64,000 nucleotides of DNA from Callosobruchus maculatus (GCA_951848785.1 CATOUR010000007.1:9424001-9488000); one strand, 5' to 3'. Positions 11,051 to 22,345 are shown, counted from the first letter of the stretch. Notes: generated by a model not told the origin, from the letters alone. Numbers and translations are program-made.

Positions 11051-11479
11051 AGACCGCTACTTCAAATGTCACTCACTTGAGGAACGTTATAATTATGACT
11101 ATTTCTCCTTCTGATGTCTTATATCTTTTAATTTTATCTTGATATTGCATCGAACAATTTAGTTTTTTTGCTGTTTTGTGTAAAAGCTAAACAACATAAT
11201 TACAGACTGATGCGTCAGCCTACGCCCACTCTCATTCTAATCACGAAACTCATATTTCACTGCACAATAAACCAAATGATACTTCTAAATTGTCCTTCCA
11301 TTGCCTAAGTAAACAGTTACTTTTATTATTAGCGTTCCACTTCCGACGAAAGCTATAATTTCTACAGAGATGGAATACATTTTGAAGTACCTAGTTATTT
11401 TTAAAAATGCATCGAAACAGAACGAACCATACAGGGTCATTCATTTAGTGATTAAACATTACACATCTTACACTAAAAA

Positions 11480-12330
11480 CGGGTGACTGGGCCTACAAGG
11501 AAATGGCAAAAGCTTGGTTAGAGGGAGATGACTTCAGGCAAGCTAAAAGACTCATTGCGGGCCCTGTTAAGGGTCGAACTCTATGGCTTCTGAATAAAGG
11601 CAGAAAGATGTTTAACCCTTTGTTGGAGGTTATCAGTGGCGACAGTCGGCTGAATAGCAACGGACTAGTATCACGAGGTTAAGAACAATGATTTAACTGT
11701 TATAACCGCTCAGTGCATACAAAAATAAACGTACTGTTGCATTTCGTTACTTTGTACATCATTTTGTTTTTTAGTAATTCCATTCTAAAGTTTAAAGAAA
11801 GGAATTCAAATTCAGCCAATCGGTGCCAACCGCGCGAATCATCAGCAGTGCATTGTTGCCAAGAACAGCTCCGACTCGCAGACGGGAACAGAAGACAAGA
11901 TAGATGAGCCAGACCGCGTACAGCTCCGGCATTTCGCGCGCCATCAGAATGCGGCAACACAGAACGCATATCTGTCTTTTGATTGGCTGTTCGCCTTTAG
12001 GAGGATTCAAATATTTTCCTTATTTACACGGCTTTCCTGTGCCCAAAAAGATCGGAGAAGAAAATGAGGTGCTTTTTTGACGTACTCTATCATATGCAAC
12101 CAAAAAAAAAATGCATGATACTAGTCCATTGTCACTCATGAGGGTGGTAGGGTACCCAGATGCTGGGAGGAGGATGAGGCAGCGTTCCACTTCCTGGACA
12201 GAAGTGCTGTGTATTGCAACCTCAGGGTTTATTTATTGAGATCGTCGAACACACTGACTTTGGTCAAGAGGTCTGGTAGGTTCGACAAGGAGCTTTCTAG
12301 GGCGTAGGCTTTAATGTTTTGAGTGTTGGT
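11480..12330 (+). pseudogene. I-like LINE C-terminal fragment, split by a MITE
   Basis: Before the MITE the plus strand reads AWLEGDDFRQAKRLIAGP and SGDSRLN, the region between RNase H and the C-terminal zinc motif. After it (from 12128) come DAGRRMRQR and, in another frame, CWEEDEAAFHFLDR and LVKRSGRFDKEL, the expected zinc-knuckle and final segment. The LINE was therefore continuous before the 11662-12127 insertion. Several stops make it inactive. Confidence 0.6.
11662..12127. mobile_element. MITE family A, copy 1 (466 bp, 12-bp TIR)
   Basis: Begins GGACTAGTATCA and ends with its exact reverse complement TGATACTAGTCC. The whole segment is ~90% alike to 54847-55315 and has the same ends. 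It interrupts LINE sequence. No clear target duplication is visible (flanks ..GCAAC / ATTGTC..). Superfamily unassigned. The small ORFs on both strands inside it are not genes. Confidence 0.85.
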
Positions 12331-12749
12331 TCACTGGGGTGGGAAAAAAGGACCAAAGTCGGCCTACTTGTATGGCTTCGCCACCCAACCACTACTACTG
12401 CTACACCAACGACAATAAAATTACCACAATTACCAATTAGTATGTCCATTGGTGGACCATACCCAAATAGTTATATCAGAGTGGATAAGAAGTTATGGTT
12501 TAATATAAGAAGGAATTGTTCGTCAGCGTTAACAGTGAACCCTGGACCAGATTTTTGGTACCAATTTGTAAGCTACCCTCAGGAGAACAACAAAAAGAGA
12601 ACCATAGACTTTACTCTCCAGCAGATGTACGACGAGCATCATAGTCATCATGTCTTAACAGGCATGTTGTGAACTCGTAAAAATCATTTTACTTTACGAG
12701 CTTCTCTTGGTATATTTACAAGACCTTTAATGCAGTATTTTCCCCATTT

Positions 12750-14200
12750 CGTATCAACGAAGCGTGTTTCCCGCTTCATGGAAGATTGGCTGCGTACGAC
12801 CCATCCCTAAGAAAGGGAAAAAAACTGATCTCACCAGTTATAGACCTGCGGGTCTTCTCAGCATCATGTCTAAGGTTATGGAGACTGTCATTAACACACA
12901 GCTCCTGAAATACCTGGACAACAATAACATCATAAATGATCGTCAGTATGGCTTTCGTAAGCACAGGTCTACAAGTGACCTCCTTGCCTACGTCACTCAC
13001 TTGTGGAACAGAGCAATCGAAAATCATGGCGAATCCCGTGTTGTTGCACTTGATATATCGAAAGCCTTCGACAGAGTGTGGCATGAGGGACTTCTGGCCA
13101 AGCTTGCTGCTTTTGGACTACCACCTGGCCTGCGCCAGTAGCCGATTAGCTTTTTGAACGACCGATCTCTGTTTGTTGTAGTCGAGGGCTGTTCATCAGA
13201 CGTATTTTCAATAAACGCCGGTGTTCTTCAGGGATCTTTCCTATCCCCTACACTGTTTCTGATGTACATCAACGAGCTGCTGAAAAAACATCCAATCCAA
13301 TCTACAGCTTTGCAGATGACAGTACATTAGTGTCGTGCATGGAACCAGGCAAGCCACTATCATCCCAGGAGACGGTGCGTCGGCGACAGCAGCATGCCTC
13401 ACAGATCAACGCAGATATCAAAACAATTGTCTAGTGGGGATTAGCAAATAAAGTACAGTTCTACGTACAAAAAACTCAGGCAACAACACTTAAGAAGTCT
13501 CACGATGGTTTACCAACCGTAGAAATGGAGCGTCACTCCATAGTCGAATCACCTTCCGTCAAGCTTTTGGGGAACAACATCAACGATAACATGTCCTGGC
13601 ATGACCACGTCGTCAGTATTGCTAAAACGGCATCCCAGAAGCTTGGAGTTTTGTTCCGCTGTAGGAAGTTGTATACACCAGAGCAACTGCTGCTGCTCTA
13701 GAAAGCACAGATCCGACCATCGCTGGAGTATTGCTCCCATGTGTGGGGATGCGCTTCAAAGCACTCTCTAAAGCTTCTAGACACTATCCAGAAAAGAGCA
13801 ATTAGATTAATCGATACGCCTAACCTCACAAAGGACCTCCACAGCCTGGAACATCGAAGAAGGGTGGCTGACCTATCCCTGTTTTACAAATTCTATCCCG
13901 GAATGTTCGAGTGAGCTCTCCCAGATAATAACACCAAAGGTCGTCCAAACCCGGAACACTAGAGAAGCTCTGCGAGCTCATCCTTACCAGGTCGATGTCC
14001 TTACTTTCCTTACCAGTCTCCTCCAGCATTCCTTCTTTTGGAGAACTTCGATGCTGTGGAATCAGCTGCCGGGGAATTTATTTCCCGACTGCTACAACCT
14101 GCAGCGTTTCAAATCTAACGTGAACCGACACTTATCCTCCCGCAGCGCTTCTACAGCGCCATAGGCTTTCAGCCTTTGCGGGGGGCTGACCATAAAAAAA
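12750..14200 (+). pseudogene. CR1-like LINE reverse transcriptase, near full 3' half (copy B)
   Basis: The longest open piece (12764-13141) reads SWKIGCVRPIPKKGKKTDLT, then a KVMETVINTQLLKYL block, YGFRKHRSTSDLLAYVTHLW and VVALDISKAFDRVWHEGLL. A TAG after LRQ ends it. The same protein continues in pieces: SINAGVLQGSFLSPTLFL, TAFADDSTLVSCM (the catalytic Asp pair is present), VKLLGNN, and KLYTPEQLLLL(stop)KAQIRPSLEYC. It ends WNQLPGNLFPDCYNLQRF and a tail CTGACCATAAAAAAAA. At least three stops and frameshifts make it inactive. It is the fullest CR1-like copy in the window and the reference for copies A, C, D and the 45958 fragment. Confidence 0.88.
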
Positions 14201-14446
14201 ATTGCTTTCAGCATCCTCATGCCGTGGACCAGATGTATCTACCGGTTCATCCGCCTTTAGGGACAATTTCTCACCCCAAGAACAAGAAGGTGTCCTGGCT
14301 CTTTTCAACTCGTCCACCCAAAGCCGTTGGTTGAGAAGAGGTTACTGCTTATACCGACAATGGTTCGGTTTCTTTTAGTCGCCTTTTACGACACGCAGGA
14401 TATACGATGGAAGATATTCTAACCTGCCCCCACACGGGGAGCAGGT
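14200..14446. repeat. SINE-tail-like or gene-fragment repeat
   Basis: Just after the LINE tail the sequence contains TTTAGTCGCCTTTTACGACA and CACGCAGGATATACGATGG, then CCTGCCCCCACACGGGGAGC. This block resembles a conserved SINE-associated domain seen in diverse invertebrates, from memory only. No second copy occurs in the window. Confidence 0.3.
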
Positions 14447-14545
14447 TCACCTAGAAAAATAAAAATTTTATTTGGCTTTCTATTAAGATGAAACCACATA
14501 TTTTGGTCCTGATTACAAATCTGGTCGCAGTTTTGGTCTAAAAAC
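14447..14545 (+). repeat. Isolated, diverged monomer of the 159-bp satellite
   Basis: The stretch CACCTAGAAAAATAAAAATT, then TTTGGCTTTCTATTAAGATG, AAACCACATATTTTGG and CTGATTACAAATCTGGTCGC follows the monomer order of 1-2194 with substitutions and a short deletion. It is a single partial copy 12 kb from the array. Confidence 0.8.
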
Positions 14546-15295
14546 GAGTTTTGGTAATTTTTTCCATGCTGCCGGCCTCGGGTGTTAAACCTACGACTTA
14601 GAAAAATGAATATTTGAATGAAGCACCGCCAAAATCGCCAATTTACAAAAATTTCCAGACAAAATTTCTGACCTACTGACCCTGACTATCTCAATTCAAG
14701 TAATTCAGAGCGGAATGACCCTGTATAGGATAGGAGCGTCCATGTCGCGTGTGCACGTCAAACGCTAAGCATGAATCTCAAGATGTAGCCACTCGTCCTA
14801 ATTATGTTAGTACAAATCGAACAGGCTACCATTATCCATTAACAAGTAGTGTTTCTGAGAGCAGCATTCATATTGTTCCCTGTAATTAGCTGGATACCTG
14901 TACAAGTGACATTAATAACCAGTTTGGAGACATCTTCGTGAAGCATAATTTAGCCTAGATTCTGACAGTACAATCCGAATAATTTTTATGATACACGTTT
15001 CCACATCTTAACAATTTGATAGAACATAAAAAAATTCGATTCAAGGTTAATGAAGTTTTAATGAGTGAGTTCAGTTAACAGTTGCAGTAACTGTTAATAT
15101 TCTGCATAATAGGAACATGAAAAAAAATTAAATTAAATAGTTTTTCTTGTCGATTTTGAATTGCGGGTTTTTGCTATGAAATTAGATTCTTTGGTTTTAT
15201 TAGATATAAAAATTTCTCCACGTTCTCAATATTTCGTTTTGAGTATCTTTCAGAGATACAGAATAATGGTCATTTGATCTCTAGGTGGTATAAGG
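14546..15295. other. Unassigned AT-rich interval
   Basis: Contains the right-hand GAATGACCCTGTA (14713-14725) but nothing else recognisable. Confidence 0.35.
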
Positions 15296-15415
15296 CATCC
15301 ATGTATCCATTCGTCTATTTAGGACGCACGATCCGCGGACCCAGTGATTGCTCATCTTACGGTGTAAGAAGCACTCACTGGTTAATGGAACAGCAGCTCA
15401 GTACTCGTGATGCAG
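15296..15415 (+). repeat. Short dispersed repeat (SINE-like family 2), partial copy
   Basis: CGCGGACCCAGTGATTGCTC, then TCTTACGGTGTAAGAAG and AATGGAACAGCAGCTC match the minus strand of 40060-40200 and the plus strand of 55335-55430. The 40-kb copy has the clearest SINE-like ends. Confidence 0.75.
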
Positions 15416-15799
15416 TTATTTAATTAATTTTTAGTTAGATAAGAAACTTTGTGTTGTGAAAAAGTGAAAAATACGTTAACAGCAGAAGATTGCTAAATGA
15501 ATTTGTGGTTCTTGAGTCTCTAAGCCGACGTCGCTGAGCGTTGAGGTTTGTTGCTTCACTAGCACGAGTGGATCTTCAGAATTTATACAAAGTATTTTCG
15601 GAGAATAATCACTACTTTTACAATAATCACAATTATTCTACGGAAATACTTTGAGTATTAGTACGGGCCTCCATCAAGTAACGACTAACTCCATCGACTC
15701 TTCACAATTTATTTCACTTCGGCCACTTCCGAAATATGGATGCGCTAAAAGTCTCCTAAATATTTTGTTTTGTATGCAACTTGGGGGGAGAAAATGCTC

Positions 15800-16270
15800 T
15801 TTACGCTGTGTTTCCACCAGAGATGTGCTAGGAAAATGTTCGCAGCGAGGAAGTGAAGCGTAGCTGTGAAACTGTGCGGTGTGATGTTTCCACCAGATAT
15901 GTAGTAGGAAGATGAGCGGAGCAAAGATGTGTGGCGGAGCTGTGAAACGGTGTGCAGATGAGCGTTACAGGGATGCGTAGCGGGCTCTTTCCAGAGTTTC
16001 CTTTTTGCTCGCCTACATCAACAGCACACATCCATCGCCCACATCCCTCGCACCGTATTTCCAGCGCACATCTCTCAAAACCCATTAATAGTACACATTC
16101 CTCGCCAACATGCCTTATTTTGTACGTACAGAAACTTCGATCCGCTAAACCGTTTCCACCAGAGCTGTGCTGACGAGGCGAGGTAATTCAAGCGATTTTA
16201 TTGTTTCGTAAAAAACACATTCCTCTTAACACATCCTCGCACATCTTTGGAAACACAAGCTTAATTTGGA
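15800..16270. repeat. MITE-like block of GTTTCCACCAGAG repeats
   Basis: GTTTCCACCAGAGATGTGCT (near 15809), GTTTCCACCAGATATGTAGT (near 15887) and GTTTCCACCAGAGCTGTGCT (near 16150) are direct copies. An inverted copy appears as CTCGCACATCTTTGGAAACA near 16240. Between them lie TCGCCCACATCC-type inverted variants. The layout suggests a foldback element with short internal repeats. The overlapping Ser/His-rich ORFs are not genes. Confidence 0.6.
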
Positions 16271-16619
16271 TTACGTACATTTTTTTGCTCAGGCTAACAG
16301 TTTTCGAGTTTTCGCGGTAAAACACACCGCTGGGCACATTTTGCTCTTCGCGCTGAGTACTATACTGATTTTCCAAGATTGAAGAACTATTTACAAGAAA
16401 AGTCGCTCTACAATTTCGATGAACTCTTTGGTTAGCAGATTAGATTTTAATTTTAATTTATTTTATTCATGATCCCACATAGTGTGACCATTTTTTTTTG
16501 TTATAATGTATACTGACATCAGTCAACAAAGAAATAAACCTATGATTTGCTTCATATTGTTTACCTTTAATTATTTATAACTTGAAGCTATTGTGCCAGC
16601 TTCCTTTGGCAAGCGGTTG

Positions 16620-17472
16620 CCCTTAATAAAAAAAATGGAGTAAAGTTGATTGGCTCAGTACATTCCACACATAATGATGATACCATTTTATTATTTTCCC
16701 ATTGCGTGAAGCTATAGTTTGGAATGCCCTTGCAACCAAATCATCGCCCAGCCACCCGCACAAAAACATGCAACTCACAAAGACTCTCGTAAATGGTTTC
16801 TTGCGTCTCCCTCCTTAGAAACTGGGACGCCACAGTTTTTATTCTGCATGCATGCTTCAACTGCGAAACTATCAGGAGCCTCCAAACCATCTAAAAACGC
16901 AGCTGTTTTTGATTATTTAGTTTTTTTATCAGTTGCGCCGCCACTGACAGGATTTTTCAAAAACAGACGGGTTTTCCATTCTCGCCGCGGCAGTAAGTTC
17001 TGTGTCAAGATTTCATTAAAATCAATTCAATAATTTTCGCTTTCGCAATATACATAGAACGAAATAAAGCAAATTTCATCACAATCCATGCAGCGGTTAC
17101 TGAGATTGCGACGTTAGAAAAACGCCAACAGGCAGACAGACAGACAGACAGATAGACAGACAGACGGACAGACAGACAGACAGACCAATGGACAGACAGA
17201 CCGACAGACTGATTATTGCTGCGCCGCCACTGACACGATTTCCATAAACCATATGCGTAATGCGCCATGGTAATAATACTGTACAAAATTTCATTAAAAT
17301 AAATTCTCAATACGCGTATGTATACTTCAGAAAATTCTCCCTTGGTTTCTGGAATAGGCAAGGCAATGTTCCGAAGTGTAGTATGCTGCTAGGCCTTTCT
17401 TTCACAGGTCAACGGATATGCCATTATGAATACAATAAATTTTTCATTTTTACAACCTATCGGTGTGGGAAG
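16620..17472 (-). mobile_element. DINE-like repeat (copy ii), minus strand
   Basis: Reads as the reverse of the 48370-49870 copy: TGGTTGCAAGGGCATTCC and the GGGAAAATAATAAAATGG end at low coordinates, a GACAGACAGACGGACAGACA microsatellite at 17130-17215, then CATGGATTGTGATGAAATTT-type core. It ends at the family terminus CCTATCGGTGTGGGAAG (17456-17472), apparently after an internal deletion. It abuts a LINE fragment at 17478. Frames at 16719, 17005 and 17097 are translations of repeat. Confidence 0.75.
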
Positions 17473-17477
17473 TAAAA

Positions 17478-17770
17478 GCAGACAAAAAATATACACCACT
17501 CACCCTATTCCTTCCAGACCATGCAGCAGACGCACACAATCCTTTACAATCACAACAAGAAAAAATAGATACCTATGGTCGCAGAAAGCACTCCATGGCA
17601 AACATGTGTAGATACCTTAATACACAAGACCACATTAATGAAGGACATGAAGGAGTCATACACCTGGCTGCAGGATGGCAAGCTGTTTCCACAAACGGAG
17701 GATTTTATGCTTGATATACAATATGACCAAGTGATTACGATACAAAATTATAAGAAATATATCATTAAAT
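17478..17770 (+). pseudogene. REL-endonuclease LINE fragment (R4/Dong-like)
   Basis: In shifting frames it encodes KADKKYTPLTLFLPDHAADA, a QSQQEKIDTYGRRKHSM block, KTTLMKDMKESYTWLQDGKL and TIQNYKKYIIK. All match the minus-strand element at 57118-58077 (KADKNYTPLNLCSPDHVADT, SYTWLQDGQLFPET). It is only the linker between the RT and zinc-knuckle regions, followed by a (TA)n run at 17768-17790. Confidence 0.8.
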
Positions 17771-17789
17771 ATATATATATATATATAAA

Positions 17790-18158
17790 TAGAGCAACCC
17801 TCGTATATCGACTCTCATATGCAGCAGTACATACAGGGTGTCCCAGAAAATAGTGTCAAGCCGAAATCCAGAAGTAGAACACACCCAGAAGTATCTGAAT
17901 CACCATCATATATGTTATGCAATTTTTTGTAGTTTCCGAGTTATGAATTTTTTCCTGAATTTTAGAGAATTATCTACCTCGACAACTTTAAACTGTTCCA
18001 ACAGAAAAATTGAAAGACTTTTCCAAATTATCTTTTTTGCTAATTAATCTTTAAGAGTTTACTGTTCATACGTAAAGGAATCGGCTTAGTAAATCTGATG
18101 AAAGTCATGAAAATTATAGTGTAAACTGAAAAATTTACGTTCTGTTAATTATGACTTA
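17790..18158. other. Unassigned; contains a TACAGGGTGTCCC end motif
   Basis: CATACAGGGTGTCCCAGAAA at 17832 resembles the terminal sequence of common insect MITEs, but I found no partner end. Nothing else recognised. Confidence 0.3.
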
Positions 18159-19208
18159 GGCCCGGTTTTTCAAAGTGTAATTAAGTATACATTAAAGTGA
18201 ATCTTGAAATTAGCGCAAAATATGCGTTTTTCAATTGGCAGTTAATTCATAATTTGCTCGCAACTGGGGATTAATTACAAATTAAGCTAATCAGAGGTTT
18301 TAGTTATGATTACCAGGAATAATTATTAATTAAAATCGAGATTAAAATAGATTTGACAGTTAAACATGTCAGAAGTTACGATATTCTCATAACCTATAAT
18401 CGCTGTTACCTTTCGATTTCAATATCGATTATGACATAAATGCCCATTCAAGTGATGAAGAACAAACTTAAGCTTGGTTTTCGTTTCAAATTGTTATATT
18501 TGATTTTTATAACTTCTCCAATATTTAAATTCATTTTCATTCACATTAAACTCTTGCTCAATTTTTCTCCAACACACGTCTTTTTCCTTCCATGTAGTGG
18601 TTCTGCTCTTTTTACATTGAATAGTCCAATTGTGCATTTATAATTATTCACTAATTTTACAAGGGCTTCTTCTTGACTTGTGAAGTTTGGTAACCTCTTT
18701 CGATGTACATTCTCACCTCTGTAATTGTATTTAAAATTTACACAGCTATATTCTCTGAGGAATTATTGAAAGACAAGAATGTATGATTCAGAATATCATG
18801 CTTACCTATTGTAAGAGTTATGTTTTCATCAAAATTTAGTTTGTTTTTCCGGAAGCGTAAATCAAAAAACAGCCGTAAAACTAAACGAGATTTCAAGTGA
18901 AATTAGCGCAATAGTATTTCCAAAAGTGACGTTATGATGACTAATTGTGACATATAACACCATTACAAAGGCCAAAATATCACCGAACAACAAAATTAGA
19001 CAAATATCGCCCAACTTACAACACACAATTTAATAGAATGGTGATCCCAGTGTAACCAACATTACGTAATCAAAAATTAGCAAATTATGTGGCTAATTAT
19101 ATGTGCTATGAAAAACACTTCTGGAGTTCAATTGGTAATTAAGACGTAATTCGTAATTTCATGATTCGAGATTCATGAATAGTTAATTACAGTTTGAAAA
19201 ACCGGCCC
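18159..19208. mobile_element. TIR element with TTA duplication (PIF/Harbinger-like), 1050 bp
   Basis: Left end GGCCCGGTTTTTCAAAGTGT and right end (reversed) GGGCCGGTTTTTCAAACTGT are inverted repeats of about 26 bp. TTA flanks both ends (18156-18158 and 19209-19211), the 3-bp duplication typical of PIF/Harbinger. The interior is AT-rich, with repeated AATTA motifs and no transposase. The 67-residue frame at 18440 has no family features. Confidence 0.75.
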
Positions 19209-19313
19209 TTAGACTTTCGACTTCATAATCATTAAAAAAAGAAGTACTTAATGGCGCTACTTTGGTTCCAATCGACCTTCAACGACAAGAGGTGGAGATT
19301 TCTTGAAATGATG

Positions 19314-19432
19314 GAAATGAGTGACGTGGATTTTCGATAGGTAGATATCATGAAACGCCCAAGAAGCGTATCACTTCAAAATCTTTCGCGATCACAATAC
19401 TCCCCTCACCTATCGGTGTGGGAAGCAAAAAG
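19314..19432 (-). mobile_element. DINE-like repeat, terminal fragment (copy iii)
   Basis: GAAATGAGTGACGTGGATTT, GATATCATGAAACGCCCAAG, then CACAATACTCCCCTCACC and TATCGGTGTGGGAAGCAAAA are the reverse of the first ~120 bp of the 48370 copy. Only the terminus is present, ending before the microsatellite. Confidence 0.85.
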
Positions 19433-19837
19433 TACTAAAACTATTCAACTGTTCGCCGTTCTACGGACACCAACCCCGTAGACACGGATGGGCACGCCAG
19501 TGCGGCCAGCGGTCAGTACCGAAACAATAAATCTTCCATGTTCGACCCAGTTCCGCGCGACGGCGACGCTTTATTGCCAATTATCTGTTAAACGGCCAAA
19601 AAGATAAAAACGACGCTGCCGCCGATACTAGGACGTCAGAACCATGACGAAAATGCAAAATCGAAAAACGGGGAGCGAAAGAGAGGGAGGAACGCCCTTA
19701 CGAGCGATGCTCGTTGCTGCTGCAGATCGTTTTCGATAGTAATCCATCTTCTGTGTGAGCAGATGCGGACACGGGACTCAAAGGCGGCACGCGATCTCCG
19801 CATGTTGGGGTGGAAGCACATTCTACACTAGGGCAGC
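19433..19837. other. Unassigned GC-richer interval
   Basis: CpG-containing sequence with short frames on both strands (19636-19821). I see no domain or splice architecture to support a gene. Confidence 0.3.
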
Positions 19838-20916
19838 GTACATTAACAAAGACAAGTAGGGTCACTCTAAGCTCCATCCCCACAGTGGTCTTTCCAGCTC
19901 TGCTCTCAGATACTAGGCAAGCTGGCTTATTCTGGCGCCCGGCGATCTCGAGCAGTAGCCGAACGCTAACAGGGTCAGTCCACCTAACACCACCGAACAC
20001 GCGACACGGTGCACGGGATACAATCGGTTGGATCTATCGGGGTGCCTAAATAAGTAATGTTTGTGTGTTATTGAGCGTTTTGCGCGTATTTCACAAAAAA
20101 ATGCCGGCGACACGCTAGGTGTATATGGCCCCATTGTTTTTTAAATTTGTGCCTACTTATTCCCATCGATTTTTGAAATATCTGTTTTTTATACTTTAAT
20201 TTTATTATTGACTTGATTCTTGATTTTCCAAATTCGTGTTTCCCGGTTCTTTAACTTTCTGTTTATATATTTTGACTCGGTTTTCAATCATTTCGAGAAT
20301 TTATTAGTTTACCCAGTCGTTATTTTCACGTATCCTATACGTCTTTTTGAATTCCGAATCTTTTTCACAAGAAGTGATTAAGTCAATTAGTTCCTGAGAT
20401 GATTGAACTTCTGTAGTTTGGATATTCTTTTCAAAATTTGAGATTACGTTTTTATGATCTATTCTGTTTACTTCTTTTCTATATTTTGTCGCAAGTACTT
20501 TTGTGTTTACACCTAAGATTATTGACAACAAATTATGAATGATTAGACTGCTACTGTTACTTACTACTTGAATCGTAAGTTTCAAATTACTACATCTATC
20601 TGACAAAACATGATCTATAATACTCCTTGAGCTATTTGCCACCCCAGTAGCTGCATCTGCAGTTATTGTGTTGAATGGTTTATTGAATAATAAATTGTAT
20701 TCTATCTATACTATAGAATTCATTTCTATTGACCTCCGTAAGGATAAAGTGCACGTCGACCGTTGACGTCGACCATATCGCACAGTTGGATTCCCTGTAA
20801 GCACGGTAAACGAGATCTCACGAAGGGAACCCCTCTGAATTCAAGGCGGCTCACATTTGTGAGACTCACATCAAAGTCGGCACGGCGAGTGACCCTACTT
20901 GTCTTTGTTAATGTAC
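19838..20916. mobile_element. 1.08-kb segment bounded by a perfect 30-bp inverted repeat
   Basis: GTACATTAACAAAGACAAGT plus AGGGTCACTC at 19838-19867 is exactly inverted at 20887-20916. The flanks share a weak CTAG context but no clean target duplication. Between the repeats lie GC-rich unassigned sequence and a minus-strand LINE endonuclease fragment, so this may be a composite or a DNA element carrying LINE debris. No transposase seen. Confidence 0.55.
20290..20715 (-). pseudogene. LINE apurinic-type endonuclease fragment
   Basis: The minus-strand frame reads FNTITADAATGVANSSRSII then DHVLSDRCSNLKLTIQVVSN, the 'S-x-IDH-hL' motif of LINE endonucleases. The following 'SDH' position is altered (SLIIHNLLS). 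It ends in a KTYRIRENNDWVN linker at a stop. Only the last third of the endonuclease is left. Type is probably CR1/L2-like. Confidence 0.6.
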
Positions 20917-20944
20917 GGTGACTAGTAGTACTAGGGGCGGCTGC

Positions 20945-22345
20945 GCCTGGCAAGTAGGCCCCAATGTCGAAATGCCGAGAACCACCGTAGTTTTATCGAC
21001 GACAGAAATCACTGGAAGCACGTGATTGATAGCAATAAGGAGGAATACAACTAAAAAATTTAGAACAAGCTCCTCTCATGTTCTAGTTCGTCCAGATCAT
21101 TCTGGTCCATAGCTAAGTTAAACAGAACTTTTCCCATTCGTCAGTACCACCCTTGACCAGAGAGGACAAGGGCATCGCTTCTATCCCTAAAGAAAAAGCA
21201 GACATCTAGGCGAGGCTTCCTGTAGCGAATTCTACTATAGACTTCCAAGGAAGTACTCCGACCACCACCATAAATATGAACTCGAGAATGGCGGAGGTCA
21301 AATTTCACAATCGAGATGTAAAAAGCATCCTCCAAAAACTGAACACGAGGAAAGCTGTTGTTCCTGACCAAATTTCAGCCACTGTCCTTAAACGCTGTAC
21401 CGCCGAGCTTGGCTGCTTGCAACCCATTCCTAGGATGTCAAAAAGACGATCCCATCAATTATAGGCATGTGGCCCTTCTCAGCATCATGTCTGAGGTTAT
21501 GGAGGTTGTTATTAACACACAGCTCCTGAACTACCTGGGCAACAATAACATCATAAATGATCACCAGTATGGCTTCCGTAGGCATAGGTCTACGGGTAAC
21601 CTCCTGGCCTATGTCACCCACTTCTGGAACACAGCAATTCCCATGTTGTTGCACTTGACATATCAAAAACATTCGACAGAGTGTCGCACTAGAAATTTCT
21701 GGTCAAGTTTGCTGCTTATGAACTACCACCTGGCCTACGCCAGTGGCTGAATAGATTTGTTGTAGTCGAAGGCTGTTCTTCAGACGTATTTTCAATATAA
21801 ACGGTGGTGTTACCAGAAGCTTGGAGTTTTGTTCCGTTGTAGCAAGTTGTATACACCAGAGCAACTATTGCTGCTCTACAAGGCACAGATCCGAACATCG
21901 TTGCTCATATGTATGGGGATGCGCTCCGAAGCTCTTTCTTTATCTTCTGAACACTATCCAGAATAAAACAATTAGACTAACCTCACAAAGGACCTCCACA
22001 GCCTGGAACATCTAAGAAGGGTGATGACCTATGCCTGTTTCACAAAATGTATCACAGAAGATGTTCGAGTGAGTTCTCCCAGATAATAACACCGAAAGCT
22101 GCCCGTACGAGGAACACTAGAGAGACTCTGCGAGCTCATCCTTACCAGGTCGAGGTCCCTACTTCCCGAATCAGTCTCCTCCAGCATTCCTTCTCTTGGA
22201 GAACTTCGACGCTGTGGAATGAGCTGCCGGGGAATTTGTTTCCCGACGGATACAACCTGCAGGTATTTAAACCTAACGTACTTATCAGCAGTACTTCTGC
22301 AGCGCCATAGGCTTTCAACGTCCGCGGGAGGCTGACCATAAAAAG
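20945..22345 (+). pseudogene. CR1-like LINE remnant with deletions (copy C)
   Basis: The 5' part (20960-21400, ACCTCCAAAAACTGAAC and KLNTRKAVVPDQISATVLKR) matches 54150-54560. Then come KVMEVVINTQLLNYLGNNNI-like sequence, YGFRRHRSTGNLLAYVTHFW, HLTYQKHSTECR (the DISKAFDRV region out of frame) and LPPGLRQWLNRF. A deletion joins FVVVEGCSSDVFSI directly to KLYTPEQLL-type sequence, so the FADD active site is missing. The C-terminus WNELPGNLFPDGYNLQVF and tail CTGACCATAAAAAGTG are present. Confidence 0.85.

Larger units (their letters stand above)
11430..14725. repeat. 13-bp perfect inverted pair TACAGGGTCATTC
   Basis: TACAGGGTCATTC at 11430-11442 and its exact reverse complement at 14713-14725 bracket LINE debris, a MITE and a lone satellite monomer. 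They could be the ends of one 3.3-kb element with a TA duplication, or ends of two unrelated CAGGGT-type MITEs. Similar CAGGGT ends occur at 17836, 42019, 43626 and 55505. Confidence 0.3.

Noticed and set aside
12776..13084. Minus-strand 102-residue frame
   Set aside because: Shadow of the CR1-like RT on the plus strand.
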